Shown one piece after another: positions 1 through 8,001 of a stretch of 64,000 bases of DNA. Position 1 is the stretch's first letter. The number at the start of each line of letters is the position of its first letter. The stretch covers positions 5,199,001 through 5,263,000 of the forward strand of contig NZ_JAZHSB010000001.1 in NCBI RefSeq assembly GCF_036924715.1. Reading direction: 5' to 3'. The translations under genes and the position numbers were made by a program. The notes beneath the pieces were generated by a model. That model was given only the letters and a program-made list of their open reading frames with translations, made no database searches and was not told the origin of the DNA. Origin of the DNA: Bradyrhizobium sp. AZCC 1721. Lineage in GTDB: Bacteria; Pseudomonadota; Alphaproteobacteria; Rhizobiales; Xanthobacteraceae.

Positions 1-660
1 CTTGCCCTTCAGTACGTTCTCGACGTGCTTGCGCGCGATCTTGTTCGAGGTGCGCGGCCAGATGTAGTCCGAGCCGATGAAGAAGAACGATTTGGCGCCC
101 TTCTCCTTGGCGATCCAGTTCAGGCCGGCGAGGATCTGCTGGGTCGCTTCCTGACCAGTATAGATGACGTTCTTGGACTGCTCGAGACCTTCATAGAAGG
201 TCGGATAGTACAGCATGCCGTTGTACTGCTCGACGACCGGCAGCACCGCCTTGCGCGATGCCGAGGTCCAGCAACCCATGATCGCTGCGACCTTGTCGTT
301 GACGAGAAGCTTCTTGGCCTTTTCCGCAAAGGTCGGCCAGTCGCTGGCGCCGTCTTCCTGGATGAACCTGATCTTGCGCCCGAGCACGCCGCCGGCGGCG
401 TTGATCTGTTCGATCGCGAGCTTTTCGGCTTGGATTGAGCCCGTCTCCGAGATCGCCATCGTGCCGGTGGCCGAGTGCAGGATGCCGACGGTGACCTCCG
501 TATCGGTGACCGCGAGCCCCGTGGTGTTGACGGTGGCGGTTGCGGGACCTGCCCCGAATGAGGGCCGAGGAAGAATCGAGACGAGCGGCAGTGCCGCCGC
601 GCCCATCAGCAGTTTGCGGCGAAGCGGAGACTGCAAGCCCTTGTTTGGTTCGTCTGACAT
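1..660 (-). CDS. urtA: urea ABC transporter substrate-binding protein (5' part; runs off the window)
   Basis: This is the first 220 codons of a periplasmic binding protein gene; the C-terminal part lies left of base 1. The N-terminus has a twin-arginine-like signal (RRK followed by a hydrophobic stretch, residues about 14-35). The mature part starts with the VTVGILHSATGTMAISETG pattern and continues with AIEQINAAGGVLGRKI, which is typical of the UrtA/AmiC branch of the branched-chain amino acid binding family. The stretch MGCWTSASRKAVLPVVE and the later YEGLEQSKNVIYTGQEATQQI are what I recognise as urea-type UrtA rather than LivK. UrtA delivers urea to UrtBCDE in the inner membrane, and the rest of that operon is expected outside the window. 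It is divergent from the permease-kinase gene at 831, which suggests that the kinase controls it. Confidence 0.88.
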   Translation of the reverse strand, partial: MSDEPNKGLQSPLRRKLLMGAAALPLVSILPRPSFGAGPATATVNTTGLAVTDTEVTVGILHSATGTMAISETGSIQAEKLAIEQINAAGGVLGRKIRFIQEDGASDWPTFAEKAKKLLVNDKVAAIMGCWTSASRKAVLPVVEQYNGMLYYPTFYEGLEQSKNVIYTGQEATQQILAGLNWIAKEKGAKSFFFIGSDYIWPRTSNKIARKHVENVLKGK

Positions 661-715
661 GAGCACCCCATTTTTGTTCGAAACGCTTATCGGTCAGGCG
701 AGGATTGCCCAGAAT

Positions 716-728
716 TGTGCACTGCACA
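716..728. promoter_or_regulatory. perfect palindrome between urtA and the kinase gene, candidate operator
   Basis: TGTGCA-C-TGCACA is an exact inverted repeat in the 170-base gap between the divergent urtA (start 660) and the kinase gene (start 831). It lies 56 bases upstream of the urtA start. A dimeric regulator such as the LuxR-type response regulator encoded at 4192 could bind here. The binding is inference; only the symmetry is seen. Confidence 0.35.
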
Positions 729-830
729 GATACGTGGGATTGCGTATATTGCACCGCAAAATAGCGACGTAGTTTTTGGTACGGAGTTTGCTGGGCCAAG
801 CGGGTCGGTCGAACTGGGCAGGAGCAGCAA

Positions 831-3800
831 GTGGCAGGGCGGCAGCGGATAGACCGCGTCAGGCGCCAATATAACCAATGGGTCGCCAACCAGACGCTGG
901 AAGACTACGCGCTGCGCTTCACCGCCAAGAGCGCGCGGCGGTGGTCTGCCGCACGCGTCGCCAATACCGCGCTTGGCGCGATCTCCTTTCTGGCGCTGGA
1001 GGCGATCGGCGGCACCATTACGCTTAATTACGGCGCGGCCAACGCCACATCAGCCATTCTTGTCGTCAGCGTCATCATCTTCCTCTGCGGCCTGCCGATC
1101 GCCTATCATGCCGCAAAATGCGGCATCGATATCGATCTGCTGACCCGCGGCGCCGGATTCGGCTATATCGGCTCCACCATCACCTCGCTGATCTACGCCT
1201 CCTTCACCTTCATCTTCTTCGCGATCGAGGCTGTTATCATGGCCGCGGCGCTCGAGATGTGCTTCGGCATCCCGCGCCCGATCGGCTATCTCATCAGCGC
1301 CGTCGTCATCATTCCCTTGGTGACCTACGGCATCACCCTGATCAGTCGCTTTCAATTGTGGACGCAGCCGCTCTGGATCGTGCTTCACATCCTGCCCTTC
1401 GTGGCGATCGCCTACGCCAACCCGCAGTCGTTCACGGAGTGGCGCAAATTCGCGGGCGAACATGGCGACGCCGGCGGCCATCTCGATCTGCTGCTGTTCG
1501 GCACCGCCGCGTCGGTGGTGTTTTCGCTGGTTGCGCAGATCGGCGAGCAGGTCGACTTCCTGCGGTTTCTGCCCCGCGATCGTCGCACCTCGCGAACGTC
1601 GTGGTGGATCGCGCTGCTCAGCGCCGGCCCCGGCTGGATCATTTTCGGCGCGCTTAAGTTGCTCCTGGGCTCGTTTCTCGCCTACTTCGCGGTGAGCCAT
1701 GGCGTCTCCAGCGAGCAGGCCGCCGAGCCGGCGCACATGTATCTCGAGGCCTTCCGCTACGTGTTGTCGCAGCCGGACATGGCGCTGGCGCTGACCGGCA
1801 CCTTCGTCATTCTCTCGCAGATCAAGATCAACGTGACCAACGCCTATGCCGGCTCGATCGCCTGGTCGAACTTCTTCTCGCGGCTGACCCACAGCCATCC
1901 CGGCCGTGTGGTGTGGCTCGTCTTCAACGTTCTGGTGGCGCTGCTGTTGATGGAAATCGGCGTCTACAAGGCGCTCGAGCAGACATTGGCGCTTTATTCC
2001 AACGTGGCGATTGCCTGGGTCGGCGCGCTGGTTGCCGATCTCATCGTCAACAAGCCGCTCGGCTTGCGCCCGCAGCACATCGAGTTCAAGCGCGCGCATC
2101 TCTGCGATATCAACCCGGTCGGCGTCGGCGCGATGACGATCGCGACCATCGTGTCGATCTCTGCCTTTTACGGCCTGTTCGGGCCGACGGCGAAGGCGCT
2201 CTCCGCCTTCGTGGCGCTCGCGGTTGCCTTCGTCACCGCGCCCCTGATCGCCTGGGCGACCGAGGGCAAGTATTACATCGCGCGCAAGCCGAAGCGGAGC
2301 TGGCAGAACCTCGAATCGATCCAGTGCTGCATCTGCGAGCACTCGTTCGAGCCGGAGGACATGGCCTCCTGCCCGGCCTATGCCGGCCCGATCTGCTCGC
2401 TGTGCTGCTCGCTCGATGCGCGCTGCCATGATCTCTGCAAGCCGCACGCGCGCGCCGGCGCTCAGGTCTCGGACATGCTCGGGAAACTGTTGCCGGAGGC
2501 GATCTACGCGCGGATCAATTCGCAGTTCGGGCACTATCTAGGCGTGTTCGCGGTCTCCGCGGGTCTGGTCGGGCTGACGCTGGGGCTGATCTACCTGCAG
2601 ACCTCGGCGGCAATGCCCGTCGAAAATTTTGCGCTGTCGGACGTACTGTGGAAGGTGTTCTTCGCGCTCACCATCATCATCGGCGTGGTGACATGGTTGT
2701 TCGTACTGGCGCAACAGAGTCGCCGCGCGGCGGAAGCGGAGACGCGGCGGCAGACCGCGCTCCTGATCCAGGAGATCGATGCGCATAAGCGCACCGACGC
2801 CGAACTGCAACGCGCCAAGGAAGTCGCGGAATCGGCAAACCTCGCCAAGAGCCGCTATGTGGTGGGGCTGAGCCATGAACTGCGCTCACCGCTGAACGCC
2901 ATCAGCGGCTATGCGCAATTGCTGGAGCAGGATTTCAACCTCCCCGCAAAGCCTCGCGACCAAGTGCGCGTGGTCCGGCGCAGCGCCGACCATTTGTCGG
3001 GACTGATCGACGGCATCCTCGATATCTCCAAAATCGAAGCGGGCCGGCTTTATCTGTCGCGCGACGAGGTCCGCCTGAGCGAGTTTCTCGATCAGCTCGT
3101 CGGCATGTTTCGCGTTCAGGCCGCCGCCAAGGGTATCGACTTCATCTTCAAGCGGCCTTCGGTGCTGCCGCTCGTCGTCTATGCCGATGAGAAGCGGCTG
3201 CGGCAGGTTCTGATCAACCTGCTGTCGAATGCACTGAAGTTCACGCAGACCGGAAACGTGCAGTTCGTCGTGCACTACCGCAGCCCCGTTGCGGAGTTCG
3301 AGGTGATCGATACTGGGCCCGGCATCCAGCCCGACGACCTCGAACGTATCTTCGCACCCTTTGAACGCGGCGCGCTCGGCGTCTCGCAGCCGCAGACCGG
3401 CACCGGGCTTGGGCTGACCATCAGCCGCCTCCTGGCGGGCGTAATGGGCGGCGACATCAAGGTGACCAGCCAAGTCGGCAATGGCAGCACGTTTCGAGTA
3501 AAAATCCTGCTGTCGGAAGTCACGAATCCGACGCGCATCGCGCCGGTGGAGGCGCCGATCTTCGGCTATCACGGCCCCCGCAAGACGATCCTGATCACCG
3601 ACGACGACCCGACCCACCGCGATCTTCTGCGCGAGGTGCTGACGCCGCTCGGCTTCATTTTGCTCAGCGCGCCCGATGGACCCGGCTGCCTCGCGCTGGC
3701 GCAGCATTGCCGGCCGGATTTGTTCCTGCTCGACATCTCGATGGCCGGGATGGATGGCTGGACGGTGGCGGAAACGCTGCGCGCAAGCGGCCATCACCAG

Positions 3801-4202
3801 GCGCGTATCCTGATGGTATCGGCGAGCGCGCTTGAAGCGCATGGCGCGCCGCTGGCGCAGCCGTTCCACGACGGCTACCTGATGAAGCCGATCGATATTC
3901 CCAAGCTGCTCGAAACCATCCGACAATTGCTCAAGATCGAATGGCAGTATGAGGCAGGCGATGTCCCTGCCCCGCATTGGAGGCCGGAGACCGGCTCGCG
4001 GCCGCCAGTGAAACATGTCGAGGAACTGATCGGGCTCGGGCAACTGGGCTACGTCCGCGCGATCCAGGTCAAGCTCGACGAGATCGGAAATGACTACCCC
4101 GAACATGCCGACTTCGTGTCGCAAATGCGCGCCTTGATCGACCGCTTCGATCTCGATCAGTACATGGCGACCCTGAAAGCCCTGCACAGCTATGATCACT
4201 GA
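831..4202 (+). CDS. hybrid sensor histidine kinase with an NCS1 permease-like sensor and receiver domain
   Basis: The 1123-residue protein begins with about 12 hydrophobic segments (residues 40-475) resembling purine/cytosine permeases of the NCS1 family, including GEQVDFLRFLPRD where that family carries its conserved G..x-D-Y/F-x-R-F loop. A cysteine-rich stretch follows (Cys 499, 500, 502, 514, 522, 525, 526, 532, 536), then two more membrane segments (570-590, 603-627) and a coiled coil. Next come a HisKA domain with phospho-His 682 (GLSHELRSPLN), an HATPase with N-box and DTGPG and GTGLGL motifs, and a receiver with acceptor Asp 968. The start is GTG with AGGAG six bases upstream (820-824). 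It overlaps the response regulator gene by 11 bases. The role is probably sensing of urea, a nucleobase or a related nitrogen compound; the ligand is inferred from the neighbouring urtA. Confidence 0.88.
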   Translation: MAGRQRIDRVRRQYNQWVANQTLEDYALRFTAKSARRWSAARVANTALGAISFLALEAIGGTITLNYGAANATSAILVVSVIIFLCGLPIAYHAAKCGIDIDLLTRGAGFGYIGSTITSLIYASFTFIFFAIEAVIMAAALEMCFGIPRPIGYLISAVVIIPLVTYGITLISRFQLWTQPLWIVLHILPFVAIAYANPQSFTEWRKFAGEHGDAGGHLDLLLFGTAASVVFSLVAQIGEQVDFLRFLPRDRRTSRTSWWIALLSAGPGWIIFGALKLLLGSFLAYFAVSHGVSSEQAAEPAHMYLEAFRYVLSQPDMALALTGTFVILSQIKINVTNAYAGSIAWSNFFSRLTHSHPGRVVWLVFNVLVALLLMEIGVYKALEQTLALYSNVAIAWVGALVADLIVNKPLGLRPQHIEFKRAHLCDINPVGVGAMTIATIVSISAFYGLFGPTAKALSAFVALAVAFVTAPLIAWATEGKYYIARKPKRSWQNLESIQCCICEHSFEPEDMASCPAYAGPICSLCCSLDARCHDLCKPHARAGAQVSDMLGKLLPEAIYARINSQFGHYLGVFAVSAGLVGLTLGLIYLQTSAAMPVENFALSDVLWKVFFALTIIIGVVTWLFVLAQQSRRAAEAETRRQTALLIQEIDAHKRTDAELQRAKEVAESANLAKSRYVVGLSHELRSPLNAISGYAQLLEQDFNLPAKPRDQVRVVRRSADHLSGLIDGILDISKIEAGRLYLSRDEVRLSEFLDQLVGMFRVQAAAKGIDFIFKRPSVLPLVVYADEKRLRQVLINLLSNALKFTQTGNVQFVVHYRSPVAEFEVIDTGPGIQPDDLERIFAPFERGALGVSQPQTGTGLGLTISRLLAGVMGGDIKVTSQVGNGSTFRVKILLSEVTNPTRIAPVEAPIFGYHGPRKTILITDDDPTHRDLLREVLTPLGFILLSAPDGPGCLALAQHCRPDLFLLDISMAGMDGWTVAETLRASGHHQARILMVSASALEAHGAPLAQPFHDGYLMKPIDIPKLLETIRQLLKIEWQYEAGDVPAPHWRPETGSRPPVKHVEELIGLGQLGYVRAIQVKLDEIGNDYPEHADFVSQMRALIDRFDLDQYMATLKALHSYDH

Positions 4203-5121
4203 ACCAAAAAAGCGCGACGTCGCCCTCGTCGTCGACGACTCGCCCGAGACGCTGCGGCTACTGACCGATGCGCTCGACGGCGCGGGCATGACCGTCGTGG
4301 TCGCGCTCGATGGTGCTTCCGCCATGCGGATCGTCGACCAGATCACGCCCGACATCGTGCTGCTCGACGCTGTGATGCCGGGGATGGATGGGTTCGAGAC
4401 CTGCCGGCGGCTGAAGCGCGACGCCGGGCTCGACCATGTTCCGATCATCTTCATGACGGGGCTGGCCGAAACCGAACACATCGTGCGCGGGCTCGAGGCC
4501 GGCGGCGTCGACTATGTGACAAAACCAATCGCGGTCGAGGAGATGCTGGCGCGCATCCGCGTCCATCTCGCCAATGCCCGCCTGACCCAGAGCGCGCGCG
4601 CCGCGCTCGATGTCTCCGGCCGCTATCTGCTCGCCGTGAATGCTGCAGGCAAGATCATGTGGGCAACACCGCAGGCGCAGAAGCTGCTCTCCGACTCGCT
4701 CGCCGCCGACGGTGACGATGACGTCGTGCTGCCCGAGCCGATTCCGCGATGGCTCGATGAGGCGCGCAAGGGTAAAGCCGCGGCAAAGGCCGCGGCCATG
4801 CCGACGCGTCACGGCACCGAGCAGCTTCGCCTGCAATATATGGGGAAGCTCGGCACGAACGAATTCCTGCTGCGGCTGGCGAAAGATTCCGGCGCGGAGG
4901 CGCCAGTGGAATTCTCCAGCGAGTTGGGGCTGACGACGCGCGAGGGCGAAGTGCTGTCATGGCTGTCCAAGGGCAAGACCAACCGCGACATCGCGCAGAT
5001 CCTGGGACTCTCCCCGCGCACCGTCGACAAGCACCTCGAGCAGATCTACTCCAAGCTCGGCGTCGAGAACCGCACCGCCGCGGCGGCGATCGCGGTGAAT
5101 GCGAAGAACAGGAGGGGGTGA
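4192..5121 (+). CDS. response regulator with receiver, PAS-like linker and LuxR-type HTH
   Basis: The 309-residue protein has an N-terminal receiver with the acidic pair at Asp15-Asp16, phospho-acceptor Asp59 (IVLLDAVMPGMDG) and the conserved Lys in YVTKPI. A middle part around residues 140-170 (YLLAVNAAGKIMWATPQAQKLL) looks like a degenerate PAS fold. The C-terminal LuxR/FixJ HTH runs LTTREGEVLSWLSKGKTNRD through LSPRTVDKHLEQIYSKL. Its start lies inside the end of the kinase gene, so the two are translationally coupled and almost certainly form one phosphorelay. The likely targets are the divergent urea transport genes and perhaps its own operon. Confidence 0.9.
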   Translation: MITEPKKRDVALVVDDSPETLRLLTDALDGAGMTVVVALDGASAMRIVDQITPDIVLLDAVMPGMDGFETCRRLKRDAGLDHVPIIFMTGLAETEHIVRGLEAGGVDYVTKPIAVEEMLARIRVHLANARLTQSARAALDVSGRYLLAVNAAGKIMWATPQAQKLLSDSLAADGDDDVVLPEPIPRWLDEARKGKAAAKAAAMPTRHGTEQLRLQYMGKLGTNEFLLRLAKDSGAEAPVEFSSELGLTTREGEVLSWLSKGKTNRDIAQILGLSPRTVDKHLEQIYSKLGVENRTAAAAIAVNAKNRRG

Positions 5122-5190
5122 AGGGGCTGGCTGCCGCTCCCTCTCCCCGCAAGAGCAGGGCGAAGGAGAAGAGCCGGCGCGTCCAATGTC

Positions 5191-5274
5191 CGTCATTGCG
5201 AGCGCAGCGAAGCAATCCATCGCTCCACAAGCGGAGGCATGGATTGCTTCGTCGCTTCCCTCCTCGCAATGACG
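5191..5274. repeat. palindromic CGTCATTGCGAGC repeat, complete copy
   Basis: The left arm reads CGTCATTGCGAGCGCAGCGA then AGCAATCCAT, and the right arm is its imperfect reverse complement, ATGGATTGCTTCGTCGCTTC ending in GCAATGACG, around a short variable centre. Related copies lie at 22004 and 23183. It sits between the converging stop codons of the response regulator (5121) and nasA (5283), so the RNA hairpin can end transcription from both sides. Confidence 0.85.
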
Positions 5275-5282
5275 CGGAGAAG

Positions 5283-7988
5283 TCAATGCGTCGCCGCTAG
5301 CTTCCGCCGTTCGGCATCGCTCGGCGCCATCTGCGTAATCAACCGCTTCAACTCCGGAATGCAGGAGCCGCAATTGGTGCCGGCTTTCAGCTTCGTCCCG
5401 ATATCGGCCGCCGAACGCGCACCCGCTGCGATAGTGTCGCAAATCGTGTTGCGGCCGACGCCGAAGCAGGCGCAGACGATCGGGCCGGCGTTGGCGAGGC
5501 CGTCGATCGATTTTCCCGACAGCAGCATGCGGCGCTGGTCGTGGTTCAGCGTATCCGCGGCAAACAGGTCCTTGACCACGTTCCAGTCGCCGGCGTCGCG
5601 CGCCGGGCCGATGAACAGGCTGGTGTCGATACGGTCGCCGTCAAAGGATGCGGCGCGATAGACGCCGCCGCCAAAGTCCTTGTATTCCGCGAGGTCATCG
5701 TGCGCGATGGATTTCAGCCAGGATTGCCAGCCTGCGACATCGGCATTGTCGGCGAACAGGTAGCCATGGCCGCCTTTGACGGCAACGCGCGCCACCCAAG
5801 CATGCGCGGGCAGTTCGAGTGGCTTGCGCGACAACGCAAAGCCGCGGAAGACATATTCGTACGGCACGATCGAGGCCGGCGTCGCCTTGTTCTCGGGCTG
5901 GCCCGAGAACGGATCGGTGACGGGCGCCACCAGCGAGCCGACGCGTGCGCCGGTCGCATTGGCCTCGCTCCAGTGGATCGGCGCGAACAGCATGCCGCGC
6001 TGCTGGCGTTCGCTGACGATGACGCGGAGCGTGCATTGCCCATAGTCGGTGGTGACGCGTGCGAAGTCGCCGTCGGCGACGCCGTATTTTGCGGCATCGT
6101 CAGGATGCACTTCGACGAACGGCTCGGGCAGATGCTGGCCGAGCCGCGGGCTTTCCCCCGTGCGGGTCATGGTGTGCCACTGGTCGCGGATGCGCCCGGT
6201 GTTGAGCCGCAACGGCCGCGCCGCGCTGGTCTCGGTCCGCAGCGCCGGAATTTCCGGCGCGATGAAACGGGCTCTGAAATCGTTGGCGAAGAAACCGCCT
6301 TCGGCGAAGAAGCGCGCTTGCGGCTCGGTCCCCTGCCGGACCGGCCATTGCACCGGCGCCATTGCGTCGAAATCGCTGTCCGACAGCGACTGCAGCGCGC
6401 CGATATCGAAGTCGCGCGCGCCCGCGTTCTCGAAGGCCGAGAGCGCGGCGTGCTCGCGAAAAATATCCGCCGCCGAGGTGAAGCTGAAGGCCGCGCCGAA
6501 GCCGAGGCGCCTGGCGACTTCGCCCATGATCCACCAATCGGGCTTGGCCTCTCCTGGCGAGGGAAGAAACGCGCGCTGCCGCGAGATGCGCCGTTCCGAG
6601 TTGGTCACCGTGCCGGATTTCTCGCCCCAGGCCTGCGCCGGCAGCAGCACATGCGCGCCCGCGTCCACCGTGTCGTTCGAGATCACGTTCTCGGAAATCA
6701 CGAACAGCTCGAGCTTCTTGAGGGCTTCGCGAACACCGTCCGCGTTCGGCAGCGACACCGCCGGATTGGTGCCCATCACCCACAACGCCTTGATCTCGCC
6801 GCGCGCAATCGCCTCGAACATCTGCACCGCCTTCAGGCCCTCATGGGTGGCGATGCGCGGCGCCTTCCAGAACCGCCGCACGCGATCGATATCCGGCGGC
6901 GTGAATCCCATATGGGCGGCGAGCTGGTTGGCGAGCCCGCCGACCTCGCGGCCGCCCATCGCGTTGGGCTGCCCGGTCAGCGAGAGCGGCGACGCGCCCG
7001 GCAGGCCGATCCGCCCGGTCGCGAGGTGGCAATTGAGGATGGCGTTGACCTTGTCGGTGCCCTGCGCCGATTGATTGACGCCCTGGGAATAGAGGGTGAC
7101 CACGCGCGGCGTATTGGCAAACATCTGGAAGAATGTTGCGACGTCCTGCTCGGACAGGCCTGTCGCCAGCGCCGTCGCGCCGACGCTGCCGGTGATGCTG
7201 CGCGCGCGGGCGATGGCATCGTCGAAACCGGTGGTGTGGAGTTCGATGTAGTCGCGGTCGAGTACGCCGTTGCCCGCGAGGTAAACCAGCAACCCGCTGA
7301 ACAGCGCCGTATCCGTGCCCGGCCTCAATCCCAGGAACAGATCGTCGTCGCCGACGGTGTCGGTCCGGCGCGGGTCAATCACGACGATGCGCGCGCCGCG
7401 CTTCTGCTTGTTGGCGATCATGCGCTGGTACAGCACCGGATGGCACCAGGCCGCGTTGGAGCCGACCAACACCAAGAGGTCGGCCTCGTCGAGGTCCTCG
7501 TAACACCCCGGCACGGTGTCGGCGCCAAAAGCGCGGCGGTGGCCGGCGACGGAAGAGGCCATGCACAGCCGCGAATTGGTGTCGACATTGGCGCTGCCGA
7601 CAAAGCCCTTCATCAGCTTGTTGGCGACGTAGTAGTCTTCCGTCAGCAACTGGCCGGAAAGATAGAACGCGACCGCGCCCGGACCGTCGCGCGCGATGAT
7701 GTGCTGAAACCTGTGCGCGACATGGTCGAGCGCGTCGCTCCAGGCGACCCGCTCCATGGTTCCTTTGCCGCAGCGGATCATCGGATAGAGCAGCCGGTTC
7801 GTCAGCCCGAGCGTCTCGCCAAGCGCCGAGCCCTTCGAGCACAGCCGGCCGAAATTGGCGGGATGATCGGGGTCGCCCGAGATCGCCGCCCCGCCCCGCC
7901 CGTCCGGCGTCGCCAATATGCCGCAGCCGACGCCGCAATAGGCGCAGGTGGTTTTGACAGCGCGGAGATCGGGATCGACAACCGTCAT
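5283..7988 (-). CDS. nasA: assimilatory nitrate reductase catalytic subunit
   Basis: This 901-residue cytoplasmic molybdopterin enzyme reduces nitrate to nitrite. Cys15, Cys18, Cys22 and Cys50 form the N-terminal [4Fe-4S] motif (TTCAYCGVGCG ... GRLCSKG). The molybdopterin oxidoreductase body and the C-terminal dinucleotide-binding domain (GRIRDQWHTMTRTG, EVHPDDAAKYGV) follow. The last 60 residues carry a BFD-like [2Fe-2S] domain (VCACFGVG ... GTNCGSCIPELKRL), as in NasA/NasC/NarB-type enzymes that take electrons from a partner flavoprotein. It is the last gene of the nrt operon, 13 bases after the FAD reductase gene. It has no Tat signal, as expected for the assimilatory form. Confidence 0.95.
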   Translation of the reverse strand: MTVVDPDLRAVKTTCAYCGVGCGILATPDGRGGAAISGDPDHPANFGRLCSKGSALGETLGLTNRLLYPMIRCGKGTMERVAWSDALDHVAHRFQHIIARDGPGAVAFYLSGQLLTEDYYVANKLMKGFVGSANVDTNSRLCMASSVAGHRRAFGADTVPGCYEDLDEADLLVLVGSNAAWCHPVLYQRMIANKQKRGARIVVIDPRRTDTVGDDDLFLGLRPGTDTALFSGLLVYLAGNGVLDRDYIELHTTGFDDAIARARSITGSVGATALATGLSEQDVATFFQMFANTPRVVTLYSQGVNQSAQGTDKVNAILNCHLATGRIGLPGASPLSLTGQPNAMGGREVGGLANQLAAHMGFTPPDIDRVRRFWKAPRIATHEGLKAVQMFEAIARGEIKALWVMGTNPAVSLPNADGVREALKKLELFVISENVISNDTVDAGAHVLLPAQAWGEKSGTVTNSERRISRQRAFLPSPGEAKPDWWIMGEVARRLGFGAAFSFTSAADIFREHAALSAFENAGARDFDIGALQSLSDSDFDAMAPVQWPVRQGTEPQARFFAEGGFFANDFRARFIAPEIPALRTETSAARPLRLNTGRIRDQWHTMTRTGESPRLGQHLPEPFVEVHPDDAAKYGVADGDFARVTTDYGQCTLRVIVSERQQRGMLFAPIHWSEANATGARVGSLVAPVTDPFSGQPENKATPASIVPYEYVFRGFALSRKPLELPAHAWVARVAVKGGHGYLFADNADVAGWQSWLKSIAHDDLAEYKDFGGGVYRAASFDGDRIDTSLFIGPARDAGDWNVVKDLFAADTLNHDQRRMLLSGKSIDGLANAGPIVCACFGVGRNTICDTIAAGARSAADIGTKLKAGTNCGSCIPELKRLITQMAPSDAERRKLAATH

Positions 7989-8001
7989 GTAAGCAATCCG
8001 A

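Noticed and set aside
740..760. TGGGATTGCGTATATTGCA near the kinase gene as sigma-54 promoter
   Set aside because: GG and GC are three bases further apart than the invariant spacing.
1050..2534. 494-codon minus-strand frame inside the kinase gene
   Set aside because: Arg/Asp/His/Gly-rich antisense product, opposite the well-supported permease-like domain.
2886..4481. 531-codon minus-strand frame opposite the kinase and regulator genes
   Set aside because: It is the antisense shadow of two genes with clear domains, and it lacks a ribosome site and family motifs.
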